Positions 18,656 to 27,465 of a stretch of 64,000 nucleotides of DNA are shown here, piece after piece. Within the stretch, counting starts at the first letter, position 1. Each line of letters begins with the position of its first letter. Source of the stretch: Lentibacillus jeotgali (lineage in GTDB: Bacteria > Bacillota > Bacilli > Bacillales > Amphibacillaceae). Where the stretch lies: assembly GCF_000224785.1 (NCBI RefSeq), contig NZ_AGAV01000012.1:1-64000 (forward strand). Direction: 5' to 3'. Made by a program: the position numbers and the translations under genes. The notes under the pieces are model-generated. The model had not been told where the DNA came from. It saw only the letters and a list, made by a program, of their open reading frames with translations, and did no database searches.

Positions 18656-19999
18656 ATGGCATTTGAAGGATTGGCCGACCGATTGCAGAGTACGATGAAA
18701 AAAATCACCGGCAAAGGAAAGGTTTCTGAGCAGGATGTTAAGGAAATGACTCGGGAAGTCCGCCTTGCCTTGCTCGAAGCCGACGTTAACTTCAAAGTTG
18801 TCAAAGATTTGATAAAACGCATCAAAGAACGTGCTGTTGGCCAGGAAGTGATGGAAAGCTTAACTCCCGGCCAGCAGGTTATTAAAGTTGTTAAAGAAGA
18901 ATTATCAGAGCTTATGGGCGGTGAACAAAGTAAGATAGCTGTCAGCGACCGCCCGCCGACTGTTATTATGATGGCAGGTCTGCAGGGCGCCGGTAAAACA
19001 ACGACAAGCGGAAAACTGGCCAGTCATTTGCGGAAAAAACACAATCGCAAACCGCTTTTGGTGGCCGCCGACATTTACCGGCCGGCAGCGATTGATCAGC
19101 TCGAAACAGTCGGGCATCAGCTCGGCATGCCCGTGTTTTCCAAGGGCACGGATGCGAACCCTGTTGATATTGCAAAGGAAGCAGTCGAACAGGCGAAGGA
19201 AGAGCACAATGATTACGTTATAATCGATACCGCCGGCCGGCTTCACGTTGATGAAGATCTGATGGGGGAGTTGGAGCAGATTAAAGCTGCTGTCAATCCG
19301 GATGAAATTTTCCTTGTCGTTGATGCCATGACAGGTCAGGATGCAGTCAATGTGGCGGAAAGTTTCAATGAACAGCTGGAGCTGTCGGGTGTTGTTCTGA
19401 CAAAGCTTGACGGGGATACGCGCGGTGGTGCTGCACTTTCCATCAGAGCAGTTACCGGCACGCCAATCAAATTCGCAGGTATGGGTGAAAAGCTTGATCA
19501 GCTTGAGCCATTTCGCCCGGAAAGCATGGCATCACGTATCCTGGGAATGGGTGATGTTCTGAGCCTGATTGATAAAGCGGAAACAAACGTCAATGAACAA
19601 CAGGCGAAAGAACTCGAAGAAAAGATGCGTACGATGTCATTCACGTTTGATGACTTTCTGGAACAAATGGGCCAGGTTAAGAAAATGGGCCCGCTGGAAG
19701 ATTTGATGAATATGATTCCGGGTGCTAACAAAATGAAAGGCCTGAAAAATGCACAAATTGATGAAAAGCAGCTGGTCTATGTGGAAGCAATCATCCAGTC
19801 GATGACGAAAGATGAGCGGCAGGATCCGAGCTTAATGAATGCAAGCCGTAAAAAACGGATTGCCAAAGGTTCCGGCACATCCGTTTCGCAAGTGAACAGA
19901 CTCCTGAAACAATTTAACGAAATGAAAAAAATGATGAAACAAATGACCAACATGCAAAAAGGCAAAAAAGGCAAAGGCATGAACATGCCGTTTATGTAA
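18656..19999 (+). CDS. ffh: Signal recognition particle protein Ffh
   Basis: Ffh binds 4.5S/scRNA and signal sequences emerging from ribosomes. The 447-residue protein has the N domain, a G domain with P-loop GLQGAGKTT at about 108-116, DTAGR and TKLDGDTRGG, and a methionine-rich M domain with the RNA-binding segment SGTSVSQVNRLLKQF and the Met-rich tail. It starts 13 bases after ylxM and is the last gene before the rpsP promoter. Confidence 0.95.
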   Translation: MAFEGLADRLQSTMKKITGKGKVSEQDVKEMTREVRLALLEADVNFKVVKDLIKRIKERAVGQEVMESLTPGQQVIKVVKEELSELMGGEQSKIAVSDRPPTVIMMAGLQGAGKTTTSGKLASHLRKKHNRKPLLVAADIYRPAAIDQLETVGHQLGMPVFSKGTDANPVDIAKEAVEQAKEEHNDYVIIDTAGRLHVDEDLMGELEQIKAAVNPDEIFLVVDAMTGQDAVNVAESFNEQLELSGVVLTKLDGDTRGGAALSIRAVTGTPIKFAGMGEKLDQLEPFRPESMASRILGMGDVLSLIDKAETNVNEQQAKELEEKMRTMSFTFDDFLEQMGQVKKMGPLEDLMNMIPGANKMKGLKNAQIDEKQLVYVEAIIQSMTKDERQDPSLMNASRKKRIAKGSGTSVSQVNRLLKQFNEMKKMMKQMTNMQKGKKGKGMNMPFM

Positions 20000-20048
20000 A
20001 CTTTTAGTGGTTGTTCAAAAAATTATATGTTCTGTAATGGAAAAACAC

Positions 20049-20077
20049 TTTACAGACTGTGGCCTATCTGTTAGAAT
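20049..20077 (+). promoter_or_regulatory. SigA-type promoter upstream of rpsP
   Basis: TTTACA (20049-20054) and TAGAAT (20072-20077) are separated by 17 bases; rpsP starts 36 bases downstream. It would drive rpsP and khpA, possibly with read-through from ffh. Confidence 0.65.
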
Positions 20078-20113
20078 CTAAAATTGTGAAACAAAGACAT
20101 TGGAGGTGACATC

Positions 20114-20380
20114 ATGGCAGTAAAAATTCGTATGAAACGCATGGGAGCTAAACGTAATCCATTTTACCGTATTGTCGTAGCTGATTCCCGTTCACCAAGA
20201 GACGGACGTTTTATTGAGCAGATTGGAACGTATAACCCTGTTGCTAACCCGATTGAAGTTAAAATAGATGAGGATAGAGCAGTGGATTGGATGACGAACG
20301 GGGCCAAGCCAAGTGATACAGTCCGTAACCTTTTCTCAAAACAAGGCATCATGAAAAAATTCCACGAACAGAAAAACTAA
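20114..20380 (+). CDS. rpsP: 30S ribosomal protein S16
   Basis: This is a small-subunit ribosomal protein of 88 residues with the typical start [32 protein letters not shown], a body GTYNPVANP and the [18 protein letters not shown] region. GGAGGTGA precedes the ATG. khpA follows 21 bases later. Confidence 0.97.
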   Translation: MAVKIRMKRMGAKRNPFYRIVVADSRSPRDGRFIEQIGTYNPVANPIEVKIDEDRAVDWMTNGAKPSDTVRNLFSKQGIMKKFHEQKN

Positions 20381-20401
20381 TTGTAAAGTAGTGTGATAAT
20401 C

Positions 20402-20629
20402 ATGAAAGCCCTGATTGAAACAATTGTAGCACCACTTGTGGATAACCCTGGCGACATCGTTGTGACGGAAACCGAGGAAGATTCAAAAATTGTCTACCAT
20501 CTGACCGTCAACGAAAACGATGTCGGCAAGGTGATTGGAAAAAACGGACGTATTGCCAAGGCGATCCGTACTGTTGTTTACGCTTCAAAAACGGAAACGA
20601 AAAAACGTATTTATTTGGATATTATGTAA
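20402..20629 (+). CDS. khpA: KH-domain RNA-binding protein KhpA
   Basis: This 75-residue protein (YlqC) consists of a single KH domain; KhpA pairs with KhpB in other Firmicutes and binds many small RNAs. The GxxG-containing core GKVIGKNGRIAKAIRTVV is intact. The ATG at 20402 is chosen over a GTG at 20393; the ribosome binding site is weak. A terminator follows at once. Confidence 0.9.
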   Translation: MKALIETIVAPLVDNPGDIVVTETEEDSKIVYHLTVNENDVGKVIGKNGRIAKAIRTVVYASKTETKKRIYLDIM

Positions 20630-20656
20630 AGGGAGAGGTCATACCTTTCCCTTTTT
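20628..20656 (+). terminator. Intrinsic terminator after khpA
   Basis: AAAGGGAGAGGT and ACCTTTCCCTTT pair with one mismatch around a 3-base loop, followed by T residues. The stem starts at the khpA stop codon. Confidence 0.75.
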
Positions 20657-20712
20657 ACACATAACCAGGTTTCATCTCTATACCGAGAACGTTTAGAGAG
20701 CGGGGTACCAGT

Positions 20713-21102
20713 ATGCAAATAATCAAAAAGGTCCTTATTAAGCAAATTGTCACAGAGAAGAGCAAAGAAAAGTTGCGAAGCAGTTTTAATGATCATAAAA
20801 TGCGGCTTGAACAAGAGTGTCAACAGTTAAGGTTTGAACAGCGGAAATTGGAGAATAAACGTAGCATGTCAAAACAGGAGCTGTCTCAGCGATTTCAGCA
20901 GGAAATTAAAAACCGGAAAGAAAAAATTAAATTGGTTGATTTTAAAATCGAGCAATTGGACATCCTTGAAACCGGCAGTGAAATTACGGAAAAAGAAGTT
21001 GAAGCTCTTGTTGAGGTCAAAGAAGGTTCGCATTGGAATAAAATTATGGAAGAGTCGGCAATCGTTATAGAAGATGATGTGGTCGTGCGAATTGATGAGT
21101 AG
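20713..21102 (+). CDS. ylqD: YlqD family protein
   Basis: This 129-residue protein matches the YlqD family found between khpA and rimM in Bacillales; its function is unknown. It is strongly charged and predicted to form a long coiled coil (about residues 20-85), with a short beta-rich C-terminal region ending in SAIVIEDDVVVRIDE. No signal peptide or membrane segment is visible. rimM starts 11 bases later. Confidence 0.85.
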   Translation: MQIIKKVLIKQIVTEKSKEKLRSSFNDHKMRLEQECQQLRFEQRKLENKRSMSKQELSQRFQQEIKNRKEKIKLVDFKIEQLDILETGSEITEKEVEALVEVKEGSHWNKIMEESAIVIEDDVVVRIDE

Positions 21103-21113
21103 CAGGTGATAAC

Positions 21114-21626
21114 ATGACGGATATGTTGAATGTCGGGAAAATCGTAAATACACACGGCATAAAAGGTGACGTTAAAGTACAGCGAATAACGGATTTCGAA
21201 GAACGATTCGATATTGGAAATCAGCTGATACTGGAGAAGGAAAATGGTCAGACTTTGAATCTGGAAATTGATGGTCATCGGGATCATAAGGGATTTGGCC
21301 TTCTCCATTTTAAAAGCTATGACAATATCAATGATGTTGAGCAGTTTAAAGGACGACTCTTAAAAATTCCAAGAGACCAGCTGGCTGATCTGGCTGAAAA
21401 TGAGTTTTACTATCACGAAATTATTGGATGTGCCGTTTACCTGACAAGCGGTGAAAAACTCGGGACAATCAAAGAAATTCTCGCACCAGGCGCAAATGAT
21501 GTATGGGTTACTGAACGGGAGGAAGGGAAAGACGTGCTTGTCCCTTATATTGCTGACGTTGTGAAAGAAGTAGATGTTTCTGACAAAAAAGTAGTGATTG
21601 AGCCGATGGAAGGACTGCTTGACTGA
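21114..21626 (+). CDS. rimM: 16S rRNA processing protein RimM
   Basis: RimM binds S19 and assists maturation of the 30S head. The 170-residue protein has the N-terminal RimM domain ([16 protein letters not shown]) and a C-terminal PRC-barrel domain ([11 protein letters not shown] to [14 protein letters not shown]). Its TGA overlaps the trmD ATG by 1 base, indicating coupling. Confidence 0.95.
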   Translation: MTDMLNVGKIVNTHGIKGDVKVQRITDFEERFDIGNQLILEKENGQTLNLEIDGHRDHKGFGLLHFKSYDNINDVEQFKGRLLKIPRDQLADLAENEFYYHEIIGCAVYLTSGEKLGTIKEILAPGANDVWVTEREEGKDVLVPYIADVVKEVDVSDKKVVIEPMEGLLD

Positions 21627-22348
21627 TGCATATTGATGTTTTGACGCTATTTCCGGAGATGATTTCAGGTGTTTTTGATGCCTCAATTTTAAAAAAGGCT
21701 CAGCAAAATGAAAAATTCAGTTACAACCTGGTAAATTTCCGTGATTATTCAACGAACAAGCATATGAAAGTGGACGATTACCCGTATGGCGGCGGCGCAG
21801 GCATGGTCCTGACACCGCAGCCGGTGTTTGACGCGGTGGATGCCGTCATAAGCGTAAAACAAACAAAACCACGGGTTATTTTAATGAGTCCGCAAGGGGA
21901 ACCTTACAATCAGCAAAAAGCAGAGGAACTGTCACAAGAAGACCATCTTGTGTTCATTTGCGGTCATTATGAAGGTTATGACGAACGAATCAGGGAACAT
22001 CTTGTGACCGATGAAATTTCAATAGGGGATTATGTGCTGACCGGTGGCGAGCTTGCCGCCGCGGTTGTGATTGACAGTATTGTGCGACTTTTGCCGGATG
22101 TGCTTGGGAATAAAGCATCTGCTCCCAAGGACTCATTTTCCACCGGGCTGCTGGAACATCCACACTACACCCGACCTGCTGACTTTCGCGGTATGAAAGT
22201 TCCGGACATACTGTTATCAGGTGATCATGCTAAAATTGCGGAATGGCGCAGGATAGAGTCGCTTAAGCGAACCTGTGAGCGCCGGCAGGACCTGATAGAC
22301 GAACAGGATCTATCAGATGAGGCTAAACAGATATTAGGTAAAAAATAA
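21626..22348 (+). CDS. trmD: tRNA (guanine-N1)-methyltransferase TrmD
   Basis: TrmD makes m1G37 in tRNAs and prevents frameshifting. The 240-residue protein starts [13 protein letters not shown], has the trefoil-knot SAM site ([27 protein letters not shown]) and the tail [10 protein letters not shown]. It is coupled to rimM. rplS follows but has its own promoter and leader. Confidence 0.96.
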   Translation: MHIDVLTLFPEMISGVFDASILKKAQQNEKFSYNLVNFRDYSTNKHMKVDDYPYGGGAGMVLTPQPVFDAVDAVISVKQTKPRVILMSPQGEPYNQQKAEELSQEDHLVFICGHYEGYDERIREHLVTDEISIGDYVLTGGELAAAVVIDSIVRLLPDVLGNKASAPKDSFSTGLLEHPHYTRPADFRGMKVPDILLSGDHAKIAEWRRIESLKRTCERRQDLIDEQDLSDEAKQILGKK

Positions 22349-22350
22349 TG

Positions 22351-22379
22351 TTGAATTCACTGTTTTAGTATGGTATATT
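22351..22379 (+). promoter_or_regulatory. SigA-type promoter of rplS
   Basis: TTGAAT (22351-22356) and TATATT (22374-22379) with a 17-base spacer lie right after the trmD stop. They would start the L19 leader transcript near 22386. Confidence 0.7.
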
Positions 22380-22383
22380 TATG

Positions 22384-22460
22384 ATTGTGCTTAACTAGCA
22401 CGTATAAACGATGTTCCGCTGTCCCTTAGTGTGATAAGAGCATTGGTTTGGAAGGAGTGA
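22384..22460 (+). ncRNA. L19 leader, ribosomal protein autoregulatory element
   Basis: The rplS leader begins with a short hairpin (GTGC/GCAC) and contains GATGTTCCGCTG and GAGCATTGGT. These are characteristic of the Bacillales L19 leader, where L19 is thought to bind its own mRNA. Position directly before rplS and the dedicated promoter agree. The match is from memory of the motif, without a covariance search. Confidence 0.65.
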
Positions 22461-22466
22461 AACAGG

Positions 22467-22811
22467 ATGCAACATATCATTGAAGAAGTGACAAAAGATC
22501 AGCTTCGTACGGATCATCCTGATTTCCGCCCAGGCGACACTGTAAAAGTTCACGTTAAAGTTGTCGAAGGAAGCCGTGAACGTATTCAGGTGTTTGAAGG
22601 TGTTGTCATTAAACGGCAAGGCGGCGGAATCAGTGAAACATTTACTGTAAGAAAGATTTCCTACGGTGTTGGTGTTGAGCGTACATTGCCGCTGCATTCA
22701 CCACGTATTGCGAAAATCGAAGTTTCCCGCCGTGGTATTGTTCGCCGTGCGAAACTTTACTATCTTCGTAATCTGCGCGGAAAAGCAGCACGTATTAAAG
22801 AACGTCGCTAA
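22467..22811 (+). CDS. rplS: 50S ribosomal protein L19
   Basis: L19 lies at the 30S-50S interface. The 114-residue protein has the expected [28 protein letters not shown] core and the basic tail [29 protein letters not shown] precedes the ATG. It appears to be a single-gene unit closed by a terminator. Confidence 0.97.
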   Translation: MQHIIEEVTKDQLRTDHPDFRPGDTVKVHVKVVEGSRERIQVFEGVVIKRQGGGISETFTVRKISYGVGVERTLPLHSPRIAKIEVSRRGIVRRAKLYYLRNLRGKAARIKERR

Positions 22812-22835
22812 TCCGTCAACTATAATTGTTATTGA

Positions 22836-22871
22836 AAAGGGGCTTGTCACATTCCATGCAAGCTCTTTTTT
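22836..22871 (+). terminator. Intrinsic terminator after rplS
   Basis: A stem formed by AAAGGGGCTTG and CAAGCTCTTTT (one G-G mismatch) with a 12-base loop is followed by T residues. Confidence 0.7.
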
Positions 22872-22961
22872 ACTTTCTATATTTTTCAGTATGGCATGAT
22901 ATAATAATATTATAAGGAATTCATAGGCTATACATATATTGTACCAGGCGGTGTTGGAGAA

Positions 22962-23522
22962 ATGGAGAAGTTAAAAAGTGAATGGTTTGACTGGATAAAG
23001 GCTTTGTTAATAGCATTTGGTTTGTTTTTCATCATCAGGACATTCTTTTTTGCTCCGATTGTTGTCGATGGACCATCGATGATGCCAACATTGCGGGATG
23101 GAGACCAAATGATTGTCAATAAATTTATCTACCAGATACAGGAACCGAATCGTTTCGATATTGTTGTGTTTCACGCCTCAGACCGAAAAGATTTTATTAA
23201 ACGGATAGTTGGTCTGCCAGGTGAGCATGTCTCGGTAGAGGATGATCAATTATACGTTGATGGTGAAAAAGTAGCCGAGCCTTTTTTGCAGGAACGTAAA
23301 GAAAAAATGCCGTCTTATCAGCCGTTAACAGGTGATTTTCAGCTGGAGGACCTTCCGGGCGGATACGAAGAGATCCCTGAAAACCATGTGCTTGTGCTGG
23401 GTGACAATCGGAATAATTCGACAGACAGTCGCATACTCGGATTGGTTTCGATGGATCAGATTGTTGGGAAAACCAGTTTGATCTACTGGCCGCTTGACCG
23501 GATTCAGATTCTGCACGATTAG
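22962..23522 (+). CDS. lepB: Signal peptidase I
   Basis: Type I signal peptidase removes signal peptides from exported proteins at the outer face of the membrane. The 186-residue protein has one N-terminal transmembrane helix (residues about 12-32), catalytic Ser39 in GPSMMPTL, catalytic Lys80 in KRIVGLPGE and the GDNRNNSTDSR box. This is the short Gram-positive SipS/SipT type. It lies between rplS and rbgA, with rbgA 11 bases downstream. Confidence 0.93.
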   Translation: MEKLKSEWFDWIKALLIAFGLFFIIRTFFFAPIVVDGPSMMPTLRDGDQMIVNKFIYQIQEPNRFDIVVFHASDRKDFIKRIVGLPGEHVSVEDDQLYVDGEKVAEPFLQERKEKMPSYQPLTGDFQLEDLPGGYEEIPENHVLVLGDNRNNSTDSRILGLVSMDQIVGKTSLIYWPLDRIQILHD

Positions 23523-23533
23523 GGTGATTCAAT

Positions 23534-24388
23534 ATGGCCATACAATGGTTTCCAGGACATATGGCAAAAGCAAAACGTGAAGTGGAAGAAAAGCTGAAAT
23601 TAACGGATTTCGTTATAGAACTCGTGGATGCACGCACGCCGTTGTCATCACAAAATCCAATGCTGCAGAATGTCTTGCAGCAAAAGCTCAAAATGATTGT
23701 CATGATGAAAAAGGACCTTGCAGACAACAGGATGACAGAGAAGTGGCTGAGTTACTATAAAGGTCGTGGAATCCCAGCCATCGCTATTGATGTCAATAGC
23801 AAATCCGATATCAAATGTGTTGTTCAGACAGCAAAAGACCTTGGACAGACAAAAATGGATAAGCTTAAGAGAAAAGGCGTTAACCCGCGGCCTGCCCGTG
23901 CTATGATCATCGGCATCCCGAATGTTGGCAAGTCAACATTAATCAACCGTCTTGCCAATAAAAAGATTGCCCAAATCGGTGACAAGCCGGGTGTAACAAA
24001 GAAACAGCAATGGATAAAGGTGAAAGGTGACTTTGAACTGCTTGATACACCGGGAATTCTATGGCCAAAATTTGAAGATGAACGAGTTGGTTACCGGCTG
24101 GCAGCTGTTGGCACGATAAAAGATCAGTTATTGCCGCTGGATGATGTGGTTGCATTTGTTATTCAATATATGCAGAAATTTTATCCGGATCGGCTGGAAG
24201 AAAGATATGGGATTAATCGCGACATGGAGGACATGTGGGACATTTTTGTTTCAATCGGGAAGCAGAGGGGAGCCCTCGAAAGCGGCGGAAATGTCAATTT
24301 TGACAAGGTGGCTGACCTGGTCATACATGATCTGCGAACAGGAAAACTGGGAAATATAACACTTGAATCACCCCCGGACAATACCTGA
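23534..24388 (+). CDS. rbgA: Ribosome biogenesis GTPase RbgA with altered G4 motif
   Basis: RbgA (YlqF) is a circularly permuted GTPase needed for late 50S assembly, including L16 incorporation. The 284-residue protein has VDARTPLSSQNP, P-loop GIPNVGKS at 127-134, the switch region GDKPGVT and G3 DTPG, followed by the C-terminal ribosome-binding helices. The position of the normally conserved NKxD (G4) motif reads M58-K59-K60-D61, so the Asn that helps read guanine is Met. All other motifs are intact and the reading frame is clean. Confidence 0.93.
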   Translation: MAIQWFPGHMAKAKREVEEKLKLTDFVIELVDARTPLSSQNPMLQNVLQQKLKMIVMMKKDLADNRMTEKWLSYYKGRGIPAIAIDVNSKSDIKCVVQTAKDLGQTKMDKLKRKGVNPRPARAMIIGIPNVGKSTLINRLANKKIAQIGDKPGVTKKQQWIKVKGDFELLDTPGILWPKFEDERVGYRLAAVGTIKDQLLPLDDVVAFVIQYMQKFYPDRLEERYGINRDMEDMWDIFVSIGKQRGALESGGNVNFDKVADLVIHDLRTGKLGNITLESPPDNT

Positions 24389-24408
24389 TTGTCCGAGGGT
24401 GATTTTTA
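24368..24408 (+). terminator. Intrinsic terminator overlapping the rbgA stop
   Basis: TCACCC..CGGACAAT pairs with ATTGTCCG.GGGTGA, followed by TTTTTAAT. The rbgA stop codon lies within the loop region, so the last codons are part of the stem. Confidence 0.8.
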
Positions 24409-24503
24409 ATAATATGATTTTTTCCGATTAGTTTCCAAAATCGATTTATTATGCAACAATATTCATATATACTTAAACCACTATGAGTTAAGGGGGGGAT
24501 AGC

Positions 24504-25073
24504 ATGACAAAGCGTAATATAGAGGAGTTGTTATCAGAACAACGTGAAGAATTGCTCAGAGCATTGAAAGCCCGTTTTGAAACAAACATGAATCGCCATA
24601 AAGATCTTGAATGGGCTGAAATCTTGGGAAAGCTGGAAGCCAATGCTGACAAACTGTGGTCGCTCAATGAAATGGAAAGAACTGGCGGGGAACCAGATGT
24701 TGTTGGTTATGATAAAGAGAAAGACGAATACACTTTTTGTGATTGTTCAGCGGAAAGTCCTAAGGGCCGCAGAAGTGTCTGTTACGACCGCGCGGGCCTA
24801 GAGTCAAGAAAAAAATATAAACCGGAGAATAACGCTATTGATATGGCAGCTGCCATGGGAATCGAACTTTTAACAGAAGAACAATATCGGGCATTACAAA
24901 AACTTGAAAATTTCGATGTGAAAACGTCGAGTTGGGTGCAAACACCATCTGATATTAGAGAACTCGGCGGTGCCCTTTTTTGCGATTATCGCTACGGCCA
25001 TGTCTTCGTTTATCACAACGGTGCGTCCTCTTACTATGGCGTCAGAGGGTTCCGTGGCTTACTAAGAGTCTGA
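24504..25073 (+). CDS. DUF4256 family protein
   Basis: This 189-residue soluble protein matches the DUF4256 family; its function is unknown. Visible features are an N-terminal helix-rich part (RALKARFETNMNRHKDLEW), the conserved EMERTGGEPDVVGYDKE, CDCSAESPKGRRSVCYDR, and a C-terminal block ending FCDYRYGHVFVYHNGASSYYGVRGFRGLLRV. GGGGGG precedes the ATG. It interrupts the rbgA-rnhB pair found adjacent in B. subtilis and is preceded by a terminator, so it is probably transcribed on its own. Confidence 0.85.
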   Translation: MTKRNIEELLSEQREELLRALKARFETNMNRHKDLEWAEILGKLEANADKLWSLNEMERTGGEPDVVGYDKEKDEYTFCDCSAESPKGRRSVCYDRAGLESRKKYKPENNAIDMAAAMGIELLTEEQYRALQKLENFDVKTSSWVQTPSDIRELGGALFCDYRYGHVFVYHNGASSYYGVRGFRGLLRV

Positions 25074-25175
25074 GACAAAATCATCTAATTTCAACACGAA
25101 TTGACTGTCAATTCTTCTATTACTATGTAAAAATTTGAATGTACTGATTAACTATACAGAGTGAAGGTGAACCAT

Positions 25176-25946
25176 TTGGAACAGCAATCAATCGCAGTAT
25201 TAAAGCAATTATTTGAAGCCGATAAGCTGGATGAAACGTACATAAATAAGCTAAAATTAGACGAGCGAAAAGGGGTACAGAAACTGATTGAGCGCTATGA
25301 ACGAAAAAAATTAAACGATAAAGCACTGAAGGAAAATTTTCTTCGTATGTCGCAATATGAACAAAAAAATTACGCTGATGGGTGTCAGTATATAGCCGGG
25401 ATGGATGAAGCCGGCCGCGGCCCGCTTGCAGGCCCTGTCGTTGCGGCTGCTGTTATATTGCCCCGGGATTTTAAACTGCTGGGTCTTAATGATTCCAAAC
25501 AGTTGAATGAAACGACCCGTGAAGAATATTTCACAATTATTAAAAATGCGGCCGTGAGCTATGGGATTGCCATTATTGATAATTATAAAATTGATCAGAT
25601 CAATATCTATGAAGCTACGAAACTGGCAATGTATGAGGCAATTAATCAGCTTAATCCCCTGCCGGATCACGTGCTGATTGATGCCGTGTCACTTGATCAG
25701 CTTACTTGTTCTTCGGAGTCAATTACCAAAGGCGATCAGAAAAGTGTATCGGTTGCTGCTGCCAGCGTATTAGCGAAAGTTACCCGTGATGGCTTAATGA
25801 AAGATTTGGACAAGAAATATCCGGGATACGGTTTTGCCTCCAATATGGGCTATGGAACAAAACAGCATACAGCGATGCTTGCAGAACACGGGGTTACGCC
25901 ATATCATCGAAAGTCATTTGCGCCTGTCAGGAGTATTGTCAGGTAA
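25176..25946 (+). CDS. rnhB: Ribonuclease HII
   Basis: RNase HII removes ribonucleotides embedded in DNA and RNA primers. The 256-residue protein has an N-terminal extension typical of Bacillales, then the catalytic Asp-Glu in GMDEAGRGPLAGPV, LNDSKQL, and a further Asp in DAVSLDQ, ending KQHTAMLAEHGVTPYHRKSFAPV. The TTG at 25176 is preferred because AAGGTGA lies 5 bases upstream; the GTG at 25161 has no upstream site. Confidence 0.9.
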   Translation: MEQQSIAVLKQLFEADKLDETYINKLKLDERKGVQKLIERYERKKLNDKALKENFLRMSQYEQKNYADGCQYIAGMDEAGRGPLAGPVVAAAVILPRDFKLLGLNDSKQLNETTREEYFTIIKNAAVSYGIAIIDNYKIDQINIYEATKLAMYEAINQLNPLPDHVLIDAVSLDQLTCSSESITKGDQKSVSVAAASVLAKVTRDGLMKDLDKKYPGYGFASNMGYGTKQHTAMLAEHGVTPYHRKSFAPVRSIVR

Positions 25947-25948
25947 TT

Positions 25949-25987
25949 TTAGCGGCAGACACGTCAAAATCTGCCATAAACCGCTAA
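25949..25987 (+). terminator. Hairpin after rnhB, possible terminator
   Basis: TTAGCG pairs with CGCTAA and GGCAGA with TCTGCC. The stem is interrupted and the T-run is poor, so termination is only likely to be partial. Confidence 0.4.
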
Positions 25988-25990
25988 TTC

Positions 25991-26019
25991 TTGTGAAATT
26001 CATAGTTTTTTTATACAAT
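25991..26019 (+). promoter_or_regulatory. SigA-type promoter of sucC
   Basis: TTGTGA (25991-25996) and TACAAT (26014-26019) are separated by 17 bases and lie 35 bases before sucC. Confidence 0.6.
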
Positions 26020-26053
26020 GGGAATGCAGTGAAATTTGATGGGAGGATGAAAG

Positions 26054-27214
26054 ATGAACATTCATGAGTATCAAGGCAAAGATATCTTGCGCGAATCTGG
26101 CGTAAATGTTCCGAGTGGACATGTTGCATATACGGTTGACGAAGCTGTTAAAGTTGCCCAAAAGCTGGATAGTGATGTATTCGTTGTAAAAGCACAAATT
26201 CATGCTGGCGGAAGGGGTAAAGCCGGTGGTGTTAAAATCGCTAAAAACCTCGATGATGTTCGTACATATGCAAACGAACTGCTCGGCAAAAATCTGGTAA
26301 CACATCAGACGGGTCCTGAAGGCAAGGAAGTAAAACGTTTGCTGATTGAAGAAGGCTGCGACATTCAAAACGAATATTATGTCGGGCTCGTTCTTGATCG
26401 CGCCACTTCCCGTGTGGTTATGATGGCTTCAGAAGAAGGCGGTACAGAAATTGAAGAAGTTGCCGCTGAAACACCGGAAAAGATTTTTAAAGAAGTCATC
26501 GACCCGGTAGTCGGACTGTCAGGTTATCAAGCTCGCAGATTAGCTTTTAATATTAACATTCCGGATGAATTGATCGGCAAGGCAGCTAAATTCATGATTG
26601 GCCTGTATAACGTATTTGTTGAAAAAGACTGTTCCATTGCTGAAATCAATCCGCTTGTTACAACAGGCGATGGACAGGTAATGGCACTTGACTCCAAGCT
26701 GAATTTCGATGATAACGCCATGTTCCGCCAAAAAGATGTTATGGAATTACGCGATTTGGAGGAAGAAGATGAAAAAGAAATCGAAGCCTCCAAATATGAT
26801 TTAAGCTATGTTGCGCTCGACGGCAATATCGGCTGTATGGTTAATGGCGCTGGGCTTGCCATGTCAACAATGGATATTATCAAGCACTATGGCGGCGAAC
26901 CTGCGAACTTCCTAGATGTCGGCGGTGGTGCGACGACAGAAAAAGTAACAGAAGCATTTAAAATCATTTTGTCCGATTCACATGTTAAAGGTATTTTTGT
27001 AAACATTTTTGGCGGTATCATGAAATGTGATGTTATTGCTGAAGGTGTTGTGGAAGCGACAAAACAAGTCGGTCTGGAAATGCCGCTTGTTGTGCGCCTT
27101 GAAGGCACAAATGTTGATTTAGGCAAGAAAATTCTTGATGAATCAGGTCTGAACATTACCTCAGCTGAATCAATGGCTGATGGTGCTGAAAAAATCGTTT
27201 CCGCTGTTAAGTAA
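26054..27214 (+). CDS. sucC: Succinyl-CoA synthetase, beta subunit
   Basis: With SucD it interconverts succinyl-CoA and succinate, with nucleotide phosphorylation, in the citric acid cycle. The 386-residue protein has the N-terminal ATP-grasp domain ([35 protein letters not shown]) and the C-terminal ligase domain ([31 protein letters not shown]). GGGAGGATGAAAG precedes the ATG. A repeat insertion separates it from sucD. Confidence 0.96.
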   Translation: MNIHEYQGKDILRESGVNVPSGHVAYTVDEAVKVAQKLDSDVFVVKAQIHAGGRGKAGGVKIAKNLDDVRTYANELLGKNLVTHQTGPEGKEVKRLLIEEGCDIQNEYYVGLVLDRATSRVVMMASEEGGTEIEEVAAETPEKIFKEVIDPVVGLSGYQARRLAFNINIPDELIGKAAKFMIGLYNVFVEKDCSIAEINPLVTTGDGQVMALDSKLNFDDNAMFRQKDVMELRDLEEEDEKEIEASKYDLSYVALDGNIGCMVNGAGLAMSTMDIIKHYGGEPANFLDVGGGATTEKVTEAFKIILSDSHVKGIFVNIFGGIMKCDVIAEGVVEATKQVGLEMPLVVRLEGTNVDLGKKILDESGLNITSAESMADGAEKIVSAVK

Positions 27215-27265
27215 TTTTGGCTGTTATTTGGAAGATTGAAGTTTTTGACATATATCCCCACAAAA

Positions 27266-27381
27266 GCAGACCGTATACATGGAGACTCCTGGGGGATTGA
27301 AGGTATCGGTGAGACCCCAGAGTGTGGTAGCACGAGGAGGCTTACCAACCGCCCCCGGAAAGCGTAGTGTATACGGGCTGC
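27266..27381. repeat. 116-bp repeat element with inverted ends between sucC and sucD
   Basis: Near-perfect 14-base inverted ends (GCAGACCGTATACA at 27266 and TGTATACGGGCTGC at 27368, one mismatch) enclose GGAGACTCCTGGGGGA, GGTGAGACCCC, ACGAGGAGGCTTACC and CCCCCGGAAAGCG. This body resembles a non-coding repeat that occurs many times in Bacillus and Geobacillus genomes. It lies inside the usually tight sucCD operon. Confidence 0.75.
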
Positions 27382-27465
27382 GGTGCAGAAAGTAATAAAT
27401 ATATAATGCATAAAACAGCCATATTTTTGAAGACGAACAGATAATCAAAGAAAGGACGGACGAAA

